Counted from the first letter of the stretch, positions 25,242-38,263 are shown. The stretch is 64,000 bases of DNA from Glandiceps talaboti (GCF_964340395.1 NC_135557.1:10250460-10314459); one strand, 5' to 3'. The notes: generated by a model not told the origin, from the sequence alone. Program-made: numbers and translations.

Positions 25242-25280
25242 CTCCATTTATTATAGATCTAGGAATTTGTGTCGATGTTA

Positions 25281-25364
25281 CTTAGCAAAGTTTGCACCTG
25301 GGTCCTGATTTTGATTGGTTGTCTTAGCAAAGTTTACACCTGGGTCCTGATTTTCATTGGTTGT
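25281..25364 (+). repeat. Two-copy 42-bp tandem duplication
   Basis: CTTAGCAAAGTTT-x-CACCTGGG and TCCTGATTTT-x-ATTGGTTGT recur once, with a 42-bp period and only two or three differences. Confidence 0.85.
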
Positions 25365-26026
25365 CTTATAACAGAATGGTTTGCCATATCTCATCACCTC
25401 TTATAGAAATACTGTGTACTAGTATTTCTTTGCGTTTGTCTTTAGAATGTCGATGCGTTCTGTCATAAAAAAAATGTCATTTTAGAGTTGAACAATCTCC
25501 TTGGGATGTCATACCACAAACAATCGTGACTCGTCATGTGTTTCAGAATGCAGTAGATTATCATAATTCAATATTGACGTGTATAGCCAATGATATGTGA
25601 AAGTGATAGAATAATTTTTATAGGAACACGAAATGCTTGTCATATAGTAAACATTAGGAACAAATGGTAAATACTAGGAATGCGGCTTCAATGTTGTTGT
25701 TCCGAGAGTGTAGTAGGAAGAAAGTGATAAGCCTCAGAACAATAGAATCGAAAGCAAAAGCAAAAGACAATACACGTAGGAATAATAGAAGTAGGGGGTT
25801 GTATTCTCTACGTCAGATTTTCAATCAGATTGGAATAAACACCGACAAGTAACATCTGTGGAATGAATGACATTGACAATGCACGAGGCAAGTTGAACAA
25901 AAATATGCAATATATACTCTGGTCGCTCTACGTACGTCACGACTCGGAGTGACAAAAGGACCCTTGATCCTAGTATTGGCCTTGACAGAACGAAGAAAAA
26001 TATTGGGGAATAACATAGTCACAACT

Positions 26027-26090
26027 GTATGTATGTATGTATGTATGTATGTATGTATGTATGTATGTATGTATACTATGTATGTATGTC
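26027..26090 (+). repeat. (GTAT)n microsatellite
   Basis: About 12 GTAT units, a short interruption, then three more. Confidence 0.95.
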
Positions 26091-26943
26091 ACATATACAG
26101 ATCATCCCATCGTAGTCTAGGAATCCGTGTCATACATTCACGACTGCAGACCAATTTTAGTCTAATTCCATCATCGTTCATATATCTTGGAAGATAATTG
26201 ATGGAAATGGCATTCATTTTAACATGGCTTTGTTTAAGTAGCTCTGTATACCGTGACGATTCCACGATGTGACACGCTTTGATTCACGACTTATACACCG
26301 GGGACTCATACAACTTGTTACAAAAACTCAATATATATACCCCGTAATTTATTGTAAATCGCATGGCACGTTACTGAATGCAATCATTTCCAACATCGAA
26401 GTCGTTTTAGAGATGAATGTAGATGCGTAGTCACTTGGGGAGTGAAAAAACTCAAAGAATTTGCAATATATATCAAACATAAACTGAAAACGTTCAATCT
26501 TAATTATTTAGAAATAGGCTATATTATCAGTTTCCTGTAGAGGTATAATTTCATTATTTTATTACACCCCCCCCCCCACACACACACACACAACATACCT
26601 TGTGGTACTAAGTCGGTCAGTCACCTGAAGCTGCCAGTAGGCGAGGGGGGGGGGGGTCAAGGTTCACTATGATAAAGGTAGCAATTATAATTTTACGTCT
26701 GTCTCGACGTGGTGATTAGAGATTGTCGAGAAAGCTATATATGTACTTAAAACAAATCATTAAGAAACGAATATTCGATACCAAGATAGTCAAATTGAAA
26801 AAAAATGATCATCGAGGCTTGTGAATGCGTCATCCGTTTATAGTCGTGTGGGAGGCACTGATAAGTGGGGGGGGGGGGTATCACGAAGCAATAGTATAAT
26901 ATATATGGGGGCGTTTGACTGTTACATATATACGGGTCTTTGT

Positions 26944-27954
26944 TAGTCCCCGCGGACGAAGTCCGGAACGGGGACTTATAGATTGGGTTCCGTCTGTCCG
27001 TCCGTGCGTCCGTGTGTCCGTCCGTCCGTCCGTCCGCAGCTGTTTCTTGGAGATGCCTGGACCGATTTTTTTCAAACTTGGTACAGGGGCAACATACTAT
27101 GGCATACATATGCACGTCAATTTGTTTTATGATACGATCCAATATGGCCGCCTAGCAACCATTTTGTTTGCGAATTTTCCCTGTCTAAAGCCATAACTCA
27201 GACATGCTTTAACAGATCGCATTCAAAGTTGGTATTGGGACAGTGTTCTACGACATACATGTGCAAATTCATTGTTGTCATGATACGATCCAATATGGCC
27301 GCCTAGCAGCCATTTTGTTTGTGAATTTTCATGTCCAAAGCCATAACTCAGACATGCTTGAACAGATCTCATTCAAAGTTGGTATTAGGACAGTGTTCTA
27401 TGACATGCACGTGCATATCAATTTTCATTGTGATACGATCCAATATGGCTGCCTGGTAGCCATTTTGTTTGTGAATTTTCATGTCCAAAGCCATAACTCA
27501 GACATGCTTAAACAGATCTCATTCAAAGTTGGTATTAGGACAGTGTTCTATGACATACATGTGCATATCCATTTTCGTTGTGATACGATCCAATATGGCT
27601 GCCTGGCAGCCATTTTGTTTGCGAATTTTCATGTCCAAAGCCATAACTCGGACATGCTTGAACAGATCTCATTTAAAGTTGGTATTAGGACAGTGTTCTA
27701 TGACATACATGTGCATATCCATTTTCGTCGTGATACGATCCAATGTTTTTGTTTGTGAATTTTCCATGTTCAAAGCCATAACTCAGACTCCATTTTCATC
27801 ATGATATGATCCCCCATACCCAACCAATCCTTTATTGTTGGAGGCATATTCCATGTCCAACAAGCACACACAACATATCTAAGTCTGTTTGTTTTAGGTT
27901 CACAAATGTTGTTGCGTGATGATAATTCCTTAAAACCCAATTATAGCGGGGACT
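26944..27954 (+). mobile_element. 1.0-kb element with AGTCCCCGC ends and five 150-bp internal repeats
   Basis: It starts AGTCCCCGCGGACGAAGTCC and ends GCGGGGACT, a 9-bp terminal inverted match. After a CCGT-rich tract (27000-27035) come five head-to-tail units of exactly 150 bp, with phase markers at about 27091, 27241, 27391, 27541 and 27691 (CAGTGTTCTAYGACATRCA). Because 150 is a multiple of three, one frame stays open through the array and gives a repetitive 50-residue pseudo-protein; it has no start context or domain, and I treat it as non-coding. The first unit is the most diverged, the central ones the most alike. Confidence 0.75.
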
Positions 27955-28518
27955 ATGTCATTATCAATGACTTGTTTTATGGTGGACTGGGTGGACTATT
28001 GTATGCATATTAGTAGTATCTCCATCTTCGAATATAAACGTGTATCAGAAAAAAAATGCCAAATTTGCCTTCACACCGAGTGATCCAGATGCCAAAATCA
28101 CAATCTAGAACAGTCCTGCTGTTTTTCTATTGATGACAACACTGTCATGTGACATGGGGGTAGACGAGTGTACTCCTACTCACACCCGGGTATTATACCA
28201 AACGTGATTCATAGTTCCTACGTGTTGTTTTGTTATCAAAGTTCTCTCTCGGGATTGTTTTCTGCAATCAGGACAATAGGATGATTTTCAAGGAAGGCTG
28301 CTCGCTAATTAATTAATTAATTTGATACAAACTGTACATCGCTTCTTTGAGCACATTGCAGGAAACTGTAGGTATAGAAAAAAAAAGCAATTATTGTTAT
28401 TATTTATACAATATGTCATACTTTATGTTTTGATATATTAATTTAAAGTAGAGAAAATGGAATATTTTTTACTTGTGACATCATGGAATATATACTCGCC
28501 GGAGTTATCATGTAAACA

Positions 28519-28601
28519 TCATTATGTCGTAAAAACCACAGGCCCCTTTACGGCAAGAGTAAAACGCGCGCCCGTAATGTAATACCATAGCTTGCGAGAA
28601 T
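28519..28601 (-). mobile_element. CGCAAACCA miniature element, copy b (diverged)
   Basis: Collinear with copy a: ATGTCGTAAAAACCACAGGC, CCCTTTACGGCA, then CATAGCTTGCGAGAAT. The ends are more degraded. Confidence 0.6.
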
Positions 28602-29003
28602 AGTACAGGTGAATGAAAGCGGTAGTAGATCTAAATTTAAACGTGACATATTACAAGAAAAGAAAACTGCGTGATTTTCGATACAGATATGGCAAAGCGT
28701 TTACTCAATATCGTCACTATCTGATCCAACAGGTCGCTGACCTAAATACAAAGTTGAACTGAGACGCCTACACCTGTACTTCTGGAAAGTGTTGAATTAT
28801 GATTTTGATAAACGTCTGAAGGTGGTGTGATCTGTTTATTAAACTTTAATAGTCGTTACCATTTGCAAGCTTAAAGTGGTTAACTTTTCTCCGTGTAGTC
28901 TTGTGACCAAATTCTGTTGTAAACGTACAGTCGAAAGACCTTTGGTCCTAGACTACCTAGCCCAGAGACGTGGCTATCTGACACGAAATTGTTCACAAGA
29001 ACA

Positions 29004-29128
29004 CCATCGTCGTAAACTAAACCACATACCGCTTTACGGCACCATCCAAAACGTGGTCGACAGAGGTTCATATTTTGTTGCGTCAGCAAAAATACTAGTA
29101 CATGTATGTGCTCTGGCTTGCAAGAATA
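29004..29128 (-). mobile_element. CGCAAACCA miniature element, copy c (diverged)
   Basis: CCATCGTCGTAAACTAAACC, CTTTACGGCACCATCCAAAA and CTCTGGCTTGCAAGAAT keep the family order. It lies about 100 bp upstream of the 29.2-kb minisatellite. Confidence 0.6.
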
Positions 29129-29229
29129 CAGAACACAGATAACGTTTCTCGCTACTTCAACAGCGATCCCGAAGGGAAAACGCACTAATGATTAAAACCT
29201 CCAATCGCTTAACCGTGTCTATCGCTCTC

Positions 29230-29934
29230 TAGTCTCGATGCCAACATGGATTCTAACTAAACCACTTTGTGAGTGGGTGTGTAAATGGTAACGATACTGT
29301 ATAGGAACTAGACTATGTGAGTGGGGGTGTAAATGGTAACGATACTGTATAGGAACTAGACTATGTGAGTGGGGGTGTAAATGGTAACGATACTGTATAG
29401 GAACTAGACTATGTGAGTGGAGGTGTAAATGGTAACGATACTGTATAGGAACTAGACTATGTGAGTGGGGGTGTAAATGGTAACGATACTGTATAGGAAC
29501 TAGACTATGTGAGTGGGGGTGTAAATGGTAACGATACTGTATAGGAACTAGACTATGTGAGTTGGGGTGTAAATGGTAACGATACTGTATAGGAACTAGA
29601 CTATGTGAGTGGAGGTGTAAATGGTAACGATACTGTATAGGAACTAGACTATGTGAGTGGGGGTGTAAATGGTAACGATACTGTATAGGAACTATACTGT
29701 GAGTGGGGGTGTAAATGGTAACGATACTGTATAGGAACTAGACTATGTGAGTGGGGGTGTAAATGGTAACGATACTGTATAGGAACTAGACTATGTGAGT
29801 GGGGGTGTAAATGGTAACGATACTGTATAGGAACTAGACTATGTGAGTGGGGGTGTAAATGGTAACGATACTGTATAGGAACTAGACTATGTGAGTGGGG
29901 GTGTAAATGGTAACGATACTGTATAGGAACTAGA
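29230..29934 (+). mobile_element. TAGTCT-family element whose 3' end is a 14-copy 48-bp minisatellite
   Basis: The left 36 bp (TAGTCTCGATGCCAAC through CTAAACCAC) match the start of the 45623 copy. The element then jumps to its own 3' end, present as about 14 head-to-tail copies of 48 bp (29269-29934): GTGAGTGGGGGTGTAAATGG, TAACGATACTGTATAGGAAC, TAGACTAT. Units are nearly identical, with rare G/A or G/T differences and one 2-3 bp deletion near 29695, so the expansion is recent or homogenised. Single-copy relatives carry GACTATA upstream and GACTA at the tip, 42-48 bp apart, the direct repeat needed to start slippage or unequal crossing-over. Confidence 0.85.
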
Positions 29935-31069
29935 ATATATGGCTCTCTCGCTCACAGTTGCAATTGCACACCATAACTTAAACATGCATTTAGTTACAAC
30001 TAATTCCAAATGTATCAGTCACTTCCATCCACGGGTTAAACACATTGTTCTATACTAACATAAAAAAGAAAATATTTTGACCAAATACAGCACGTATAAG
30101 TCGTAATGATTCGAAACGATAAAACCTGCCAAGTTGTGTAAAAACGAGCATTTCTGTAATCAGTAGAGATACTTTAATTCACTGTAAAATGAGGTTTATT
30201 ATGTCGTAGACACTGGTTTTTCTCGACTGTAATTGAAATAAAGAGCAATTATTTAAATGGTTATCGTGGCATCCTCACTATTCGTCTAGTCTTGGTGTGA
30301 CATTTACTTCGTTATCAACGCACACACATACAAAAACAAAGTTGACGTCTTCAAGATTTGTATCAGACGATGCATGCGGGACATTACAAATGAACTGTCT
30401 TCAATAAAGGCAAGGCAAAATGGGAATGACCAATATGCACAGTAAGATATATAACCAGGAGACTCGGTTTGGTGTTACTGTAACAAAATGCTTCGTTAGT
30501 GTACATCAAGAACCACGAGATAGTAACACCATGACAAATCTCTTGGCTAAAAAATATACACATCTAAAGAAGCTATGAATACAACAATAGACAAACGAAA
30601 AAGTGTAAGTTGATTTCAGGTCGAAAGTAAGGTTATTGCGTTTTTTTCTCGTTCTGGGTACTGTATAAACTAATCTGGTATTAGTTCCTTTCTAAGAGAC
30701 TGGTTATAAAAGACAAAATAACAAAACATGCAGTTCACCTTCAAGAACATTTTCTGCCCGCGATAACATTATCTGACATGTCTTCAAGTCTGTATAGCTA
30801 ACGTATGATTTGAGTAACGAAATTTAGCTAATGCTATGTGATACCTGGCTATATGGATACTCAAGTTGTAAATATAATTCAGGGTTCTAGCTAAGACTTA
30901 AATGTTACACATGGAGATTCACACAGTAGGTAGATGAATAGTTCAGTTTATTCAACGAGATAAGGGCCACCGCCCATCATTCTACAAAGGAAAAATGAAG
31001 AAGATAATTGAAGAGCACGTGACATTGTAGAAATATTATGATATGAAATATCACGAGATATCCTGTATT
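29935..31069. other. Intron 1 sequence, nothing recognised
   Basis: AT-rich DNA between the minisatellite and the nested-palindrome element; no exon or repeat seen. Confidence 0.4.
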
Positions 31070-31465
31070 ATACACTTACTGTCTGGCTAGGAGGGCATTA
31101 GTGGATGTCTATTACCCAGAAGGCTGTTATGCATGATATGCAGTAACTATTTCCCTGAGAGCCGAGGGAAATAGTTGCTATATATGAATAACAAAACGCG
31201 GGGTAAATATGACGTCCACGAGTGCCAGAATAAAGCCAGGCCGTCAGTATTTCACAACACATCACATTCACAGAGCATATTCTTTCCACATCTAAAGCAA
31301 ATCCCCGATAGGAGTCTCAGTTTCCATCAATAGTGCCCTAGGGTTATAGAATACTACTAGTGCACCGCTCTATGCAAATTTAGGTCACTGTGGGTCACTA
31401 ATCCATACCACGGGACACAAGCTACGCCAATCATTGAAGGCTGTATGAAAACGATGTAATAAAAC
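31070..31465 (+). mobile_element. Nested-palindrome element, copy 1
   Basis: About 395 bp collinear with 46154-46556. The 5' part folds: GTCTGGCTAGGAGGGCATTA pairs with GAGTGCCAGAATAAAGCCAG, and inside it AACTATTTCCCTGAGAG pairs with CCGAGGGAAATAGTT. The 3' part (GCCCTAGGG, TATGCAAATT, GCCAATCATTGAAGG) is single-stranded sequence shared by both copies. No transposase frame. Confidence 0.75.
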
Positions 31466-32618
31466 GAGATATCCTATAACATGTTATGACATGTTATATT
31501 CCATAATGCAGGGATTACGTAATTTCGAGTAATGTATCAGTTTTGTTCGATTGCATGTCAAATGAAGCTGTGAATATGTCACTTCTGCTTTTACATATGC
31601 ATTTTTCCTAACTCTCGCGAGACTATGCGTGATTATGACAAGCTTAACACTGAATGAGCAACAATGTTTCAACTCAGCTTTCCTCGGCAGTCGCACACAA
31701 TATAACATGTAAAGTCATGAAATGACGCCAAAATCCAAAGTTCAGGGAAAATGGCTTTTATTTTATAGCCCACTTTACCCGCCACTGGCATGTTTTCGAG
31801 GCTATAAATTCGTTGAAATGGTACACAGATAGATGTTTGAACAAGGGCAAATCTAGTGACATATCTGTGAATCATCTCATCTTAGAATTACTCACAACTA
31901 AGTAAGAGTAGAAACACCAGCTTTCTTGAGATACATAACTAGATATCGGTATTTAACAACAACTGAGTGAGAGTGGAGAAGCCATATAACTGTTATCGGA
32001 GTTTACTCTGAGCTTGGACATCACTTGATCCGACAAAAGACATTGAGCTTATCGCCATCTACAATCCAACGATATCGATGTTTTTTTAGTGAGATTAAAA
32101 AATCAAACCACATAAAACTTTCCAATAATACGATAGATAAAATGTCGGCAACGAACGTAAAAACCAAATTAATGGACGCGATTTATCATTCCCTCCATTA
32201 ATGCATCGGATTCACGTAGGTTTCATCATTTAAACATTAGTACTACGATAACCACTTCGACTACTCTCGGGTCATCTCTACCATCACACGTTGCCATGGA
32301 GACAACATCATCCTTGAACTGAAACGAGGCGTGGAAAGTCTAGAGCTGGGCAGCAGATCTGTGCGCGTACAGGAGTGGTAATTAATCTTTGAGGCCATCT
32401 CCAAATAGTTATATGCCTGTAAAAACAGACGTGACACCACGGTATTAGTATATTGTTGATCCATGCCTAGATTACCGAGTGTATTGAGCCATGGAGTTCA
32501 GTCAGTGTGGACTTTCGGGTGTTAGGCTGAGGTCACATACACGGTTCCTTTTACAGGTAGTCACCAGGAACAATTGAGTCAGCAACAAAACTCTTTCACT
32601 GTATCGAACGTGGTTTTG

Positions 32619-32687
32619 ATGTTGGCTCTCTCGCAGTGTCTTGCCTTCGTTGCATTGTCAGCGTTTTTTGTTCAAATAGCTTTACAT
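32619..32687 (+). CDS. Possible orphan leader exon inside intron 1
   Basis: ATG at 32619 encodes MLALSQCLAFVALSAFFVQI plus ALH and reaches a GTGAGT donor in phase 0, so it looks like a signal-peptide exon. Its phase does not fit exon 2 of the adhesion gene (phase 1), so it would belong to a nested gene whose other exons I cannot find. It may well be chance. Confidence 0.15.
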
Positions 32688-34169
32688 GTGAGTTTACGGA
32701 TATTGGTCAAATACTACCTCACTAGACTAACTTCACATTGTGACTTCCGAAGGCATTTCGTTAGCCCTGCCGTCGTCAGCAACGTTTGGGTTTATTCCCT
32801 TATATTTTTGTTTTGTTCAGCCAAGCAAAATACCAGTGACCCGGGGTTTTGCCACTGCGAGTCGAAAGAGGTGTAATGACAAAATATGCGGGTCAGGAGT
32901 AGTTTCCGGCTGAAGGAGGAGAAATATTGGAGAATAATATAATCATACCCGACCCCCCCCCCCAAAAAAAAAGCAAAAAAAAAAGCAAAAAGCAAAAAAA
33001 AGCAGCAAAATTTAAGAAAAAATGGAGATTTGGGCAGTTTTGACTCATATGTCGAGACCCACAGAATCAATTACGAGGACGCGATTTGTCATGATGTAGA
33101 ACAACCAGGGTATAAAATCAGTATTTTTTTGCGTGAGGTATAAATCAGTTTATGTCTGTCGTGCTAACTGGCCGGGATCAGAAGGAATACTAAAATGTAG
33201 AATAGAGAAAGGTTTAATTGGGTAAGGGATCAATGTAAACGTCGTTTGTGTAATCCTAGGTTACTGAGTGATAAGCATCACCCAGCTATCACTACACCGA
33301 CACTTTGGTTGAATCTCGTTTTAGTAACCAAGTCTCGCGTACGACGTTGATTAGATCATTATCGATATCTGATGTGATTTTGACGAGAATTGACAAAACG
33401 ACATGTATAAAGTCACTGTCACAAATTTTAATTCCGATGCAGCTCACCTTTGTGCACCCTATAAATTGTGTAGAATCACTCAGTTAAAGCTATTTAATGA
33501 GAACACACATCGCCGTAAAAAACAAGAGTGTATATGTATAGGCACAGGAACGAACCTCAACAGACGTAGCCCAGAGTTAGTATAAATTTTACAAGATGTA
33601 GACTTGATGTGTCTATTTATCTCCCTGTCTCTGTTTGTTAGTTAGTTTGTTTGTTTGTTTCGAGGTCAATTGCTTACTGTGTGGCTTTGCTGTACTTTTT
33701 TTCACTCTACGTTTAGTAGGTTAACATTTGCGTGAGTGATGACGTCATAGGTCTAAAGATAAATTTTATTTCCGACATTTGCCTGTCATTCTAAGATGTT
33801 ACATTATAACCATTCTAATGTAATTGAAGACATTTGCATTATATAACACTTAAAGTAACTTATATTATTATTATTATTACTATTGTCATGGAGACATAAT
33901 AACCTTTATATCAACGTCCCAGCGCACCGCAAAACAACAATAAATGCAACAACACGTACTTCAAGAACATTAACGGTACTTCTGCATATACGTGTATATA
34001 TATACATGTAAAACAACGTCCGTGATGTCAAGCGGGTGATCTCGCATCAATGAGATGTCATAAAAAATTATTGATCTGTGAAAGGATTGGGTAGTATCTT
34101 AGTATAATTATAGCAATGTCTTTTTATAGTCTAGCCTGGAAATAATACTTGTTGGTGGTGACGAATATC
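32688..34169. other. Intron 1 sequence with a poly-C/poly-A tract
   Basis: A run of ten C followed by an A-rich, GCAAAA-repeated tract lies at about 32946-33010. Nothing else recognised. Confidence 0.5.
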
Positions 34170-34310
34170 ACTTCGTCGAAAAAAAATAATAACTGTAGAC
34201 CACTGTCCTCTTTACGGCAAGGCTACCTCAAACACACCCTCTGTAGTTTTTGTCACCGGATCAGGGGAAAACTGTACACCATGCTAAATGGTCATGGCTG
34301 CAAGCAATAC
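34170..34310 (-). mobile_element. CGCAAACCA miniature element, copy d (old)
   Basis: TCACTTCGTCG, CCTCTTTACGGCAAGG and GGCTGCAAGCAATAC keep family order, but both ends are eroded. Confidence 0.4.
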
Positions 34311-35828
34311 TAAGACATCGTTTGCAAAAACAACCCAATAGCATTAAGTCAAACGGCGAGTTGTCATGTGAAACTAAAAAAAAGAGACGAAAAGTATGGA
34401 TGTTTTAGAAAAGTTTGATAAAAAAACCGGAGTGCGTTTGTTAATTCGACGAGTGATAGTTTTAGCATGGCGTTATAAAGTAATACTATGAGCTCAATGT
34501 AATTATATTAGCTCGCAAACAATAATGATACATAAGTGAAATTGAAACTAATCAATAATTTTACAACGCGAATTTAAACACTAAACGATTCACAGCGACA
34601 CAAGAGTTAGTCAATAACAAACTTACAATGCTAAGAATTGAGATGATGTCAACGGATATCACAATCGAAAGTCACATGTGACGAGGCGTGGTCTCAACAC
34701 GATCGGTTCTAGATAGGTAGTCTTGGAAGGACAAACACAATTTAAAAACAAAATCCGAATGGTAGTTAAGATCGCTGTTATAGCGTCAGTAGTCTGGAAC
34801 CAGACTATAACTTCAGTCGTCAGCCCTCGTTCAAGGTACTAAGTAGGGTATATTATAAAATTAAAAAAGGAAAATAATGCCATTGTCGAAAAAAGGTGAA
34901 CGCGTTATACTTTGGCCGTTTTACGACGATGTAAAAATTGCAGAAAAAAATCAGCTTCAGACAACAGAGTAATCACCACACGAACAGAAACTTGATTTCT
35001 GGCCAAAACAAATGTCAAAACTCATTGTTCGGTTGTACAGGTTTAATACTTCTCAGAAGTCGTGGGTGTCAGAGATAGGACTGTCCATGGACAAACGGAG
35101 GTCAAAGGTCATTCATATAAGTGTAGTCTCGAGCTCCTTTGGGCTGTGCCCGTCCTATGAGTACCACCAAAAACTTGTTTTCTAGCCAACAGAAATTCCA
35201 GACTTCATAGTGACGTGCTACAGGTGTTGGTTTTCCCAACTTTTAAATTATACACAATCAAATGAAAAATATTTGGATAATCGCTTTGAAGAAGCTTAAT
35301 ATTTTATATTTGTGTAGGCATTGACTCACCCATGCTAGTCTTAGATAGAGTTGATTTCAGTTCGTGAACTTTCACAATAGTTGTTTGCAGCCCCATTCAA
35401 AGTTTCGACTTTAATGTGTCCTAAGCGTCTTTGTCTAAAATGTTTCCAATTAAATCTGTAACTGCGATTTAGTGACCCATTGACCACGGAATTCCATTCA
35501 CTCCCTCTGTTTGTAGTTATGTTCTGTCAATTTTAATTGTCCTACGATCCTTTATGTAAAGTCACGAGGCATGTCGGTGGGCGGGTAAACACTTGTAAGC
35601 CGTTTGTACGAGACGGTATGTTGTTTGTTTTTGACCTGGCGTACGGTTCATAACGGTCATTAGTTATATCATACCTGTCCACCAACTGACCGTGTCACCC
35701 ATTGCAAGGCATAGCTGTGTCAACATTGTAGTTCTTCTCATGTTATAGATACAGTCCCTGAAAAAAATAAGCAATCACAGACGTTGCGAATAAAATTTCT
35801 TTCACATGGCATGCATGGTGGAGGTTAT
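34311..35828. other. Intron 1 sequence, nothing recognised
   Basis: No exon or definable repeat. Confidence 0.4.
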
Positions 35829-36019
35829 TAGTCCTGCTTGCAGACGGATTAAGTCGTTTTCTAGATTCTGATATTGTCTGTTTTCTTTCTACAAGCAGGA
35901 CTTCGCGTATTCCTGTTTGTAGACGGAGTACGGGACTCGATTCTGACAATGGAGAAAGGAGAGGTACATTGTCAAAAATCGAGTTTCGACTCACTCCGTC
36001 CAGCTGCAAAGCAGGACTA
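35829..36019. mobile_element. 191-bp fold-back element with duplicated left arm
   Basis: It runs from TAGTCCTGCTTGCAGACGG to GTCCAGCTGCAAAGCAGGACTA, inverted ends. The left arm is present twice in tandem (about 35829-35880 and 35900-35955: CCTGYTTGYAGACGGA, CGATTCTGACAATG), while the right arm is single. Confidence 0.75.
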
Positions 36020-37694
36020 GATGAGTTGAAGATGAAGGTACTCAGCACAATATACTACTCCTGACTCGACGGTAGTAATATGTACTTGTCACTTTATCGG
36101 CATTACTACAATGCAACGTACGGCAGAAATGCTTCTCATAACATCTGTTTTCGTTGATACGAGTAATATGTCTATGGCAAAATGGCAGGATAAACCTCAA
36201 AGTGAGCCACTAACACGCATATCAGTTCTACAGCATGTTAAGTCATTGGTAAATATTTGTGTTTGATATACCTAATTTGAATAGGCTTTCCCGTGTTCAT
36301 TTGTCAATACACATATAATACAAAATGTCTAACACAGTTTCAGAGTTTGATACATATATACACAAGCCACTGAACTAATGACATCCCTCGGTCGGCTCTT
36401 TTCAACTATAACAGATCACTCACTGTCAAATGTGAGACTCTTTTCCTATCAACTAGATCATGAAATAATCTACATATATAAGGTGATATTGCTATATTGA
36501 CCCTTTATGTCACAAGCTATTACCTCACAGGTATACAGATGTACCACCTAACTCAGTCATAATGTGCTAGTACAACGGAAACCCAAGGAATTGGCAAATT
36601 AGTGTAACTGCTAGACGTGTGGGCAATTCTGCACATGAAAAGCAACCATAGCATAGTTCATAGTGGACGGCTTGTCCGAAAGATGCGTACTGCCGCAGAG
36701 GTACTGTCATCCTTCGGCTTTCATTCGGCAATCTTCGGAGCGCAAATCCGAGGTCTTACTACAAGACTATCAGCTTTAATAGGCAAACTATAGACACAAA
36801 CTAAAACTACTGTTGTTGTATGGTGTGGTACTAGATTATACAAGTGAGTGATAGCAGTGCCTTGGTTATGTGAATTTAATCACCCAAGAGTCAAGATTGA
36901 GGTAACACTGCAGCTGGAGGTCGCGTAAACCTGATCAATGTGGATGTGCCGTTGACTGGAATATGCATCAATGTTTGTGCACATCACGCATGTGCAGCAA
37001 ACAACCATTAATCTCTAATGTGCGACCCAGGTTTAGCTAGTTTTGTTTACGATAAACAAACAAACAAACAAACAAACAAAAACAACCAACATATCAACAC
37101 TGACAAACGTGGCACATATATACAGCAGAGATATACTCTTCTGGCTAAGCCTGCGCACCGTAGCCCATGTGGATACGATGTAGTCTCAGAAACACTCGCT
37201 AATAGAAACACTACTCTGATGAGAGTGGAATTACATCAATATTCATTGCTAGCTTATATCAACATGTGATAACAATTCTAGATATTTGCTATCTGATTTT
37301 GCCTATAGCTTGATTTCCGTGGCAGTACTTCTACATAATCTTAGCTTAGAACCCATGCTTTATCACAGACAGTTTCAATCACGTACATAGCCATCGTAGA
37401 TTATATCACCGATTCACGATGAGGGCATGTTAAGTCTGAAAACCAACGATCTATGCTTCAATAACTTACTACCTGGTCACAATGTTCTACTAGGCCTATC
37501 AAGACTTGCTGTACTGGATGGACGGTGAAGCGAAACTTGGTTTCACTCAGGCGAAACTGTAATTGTTTCTTTTAATAGCTGACTATGGGGCAGGTGAATT
37601 GTAAAGAAAATATTAAAACTTAGGGGAATCGGTTTATTGACATTAATATCGTAATCTGCGAGCCGTAATCGGATTCCAGTAATCTAGAGATATT
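36020..37694. other. Intron 1 sequence
   Basis: Nothing recognised except a short (AAAC)n run at about 37059-37085. Confidence 0.45.
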
Positions 37695-37788
37695 CATTCT
37701 CGCAAACCAGAGCTGTTATTTCTTCCGCGACACTGCAAACGGCGCGTTTTGGACGGTGCCGTAAAAGAGGCCGTGGTTTGCGACGATG
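37695..37788 (+). mobile_element. CGCAAACCA miniature element, copy e, perfect 8-bp TSD
   Basis: A 94-bp element with terminal inverted repeats CATTCTCGCAAACCA and TGGTTTGCGACGATG. It is flanked on both sides by GAGATATT (37687-37694 and 37789-37796), a perfect 8-bp target-site duplication that defines the boundaries of the family. Confidence 0.92.
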
Positions 37789-38168
37789 GAGATATTTTCC
37801 TGTTTCCTGAACATATACGGAATATATTTACTTGAAATTTTAAAAACTTGCATGTGACTCGAAACTACTGGATTAATTCTATTATTTTTTGTTTCAACAC
37901 TTTTGTGTTACTGTATTGGTTTTTGTTTCGGTATAATAGAAAATGAAACAAGTCATCCTTAAAAAAGGTACACTTTTAGTTTTGTGTCATCGCAGGTTCT
38001 TTCCTAGTTCAATAGGGTACACGATAACAACTGAGTAGCCCGAAGACATGGCGTTGACTTAATTAATGTTGTCGTTTCAGTGAATTAACAGCGAGAATTA
38101 AGTCTGAAATCTTGAGGTTAAATGTTCAAGTCTTTAAATTAAAAATAAACTAAGCAGGACTTTTAGGC

Positions 38169-38263
38169 CATCGTCATAAAACTACATATACCTCAGACCT
38201 CTTTACGGCAACATACAACACACCCAAACACAAAAATATAATGCCAATTTGCTTGCGAAAATG
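38169..38263 (-). mobile_element. CGCAAACCA miniature element, copy f
   Basis: CATCGTCATAAAACTA, CCTCTTTACGGCAAC and TTGCTTGCGAAAATG in family order; no intact duplication. Confidence 0.6.

Noticed and set aside
25664-25852. 62-residue basic frame starting MVNTRN
   Set aside because: No domain, no following frame and no element ends; too short to call.
27243-27758. 171-residue repetitive open frame
   Set aside because: Produced by a 150-bp tandem unit divisible by three; no credible start, splice sites or family. Kept only as a repeat.
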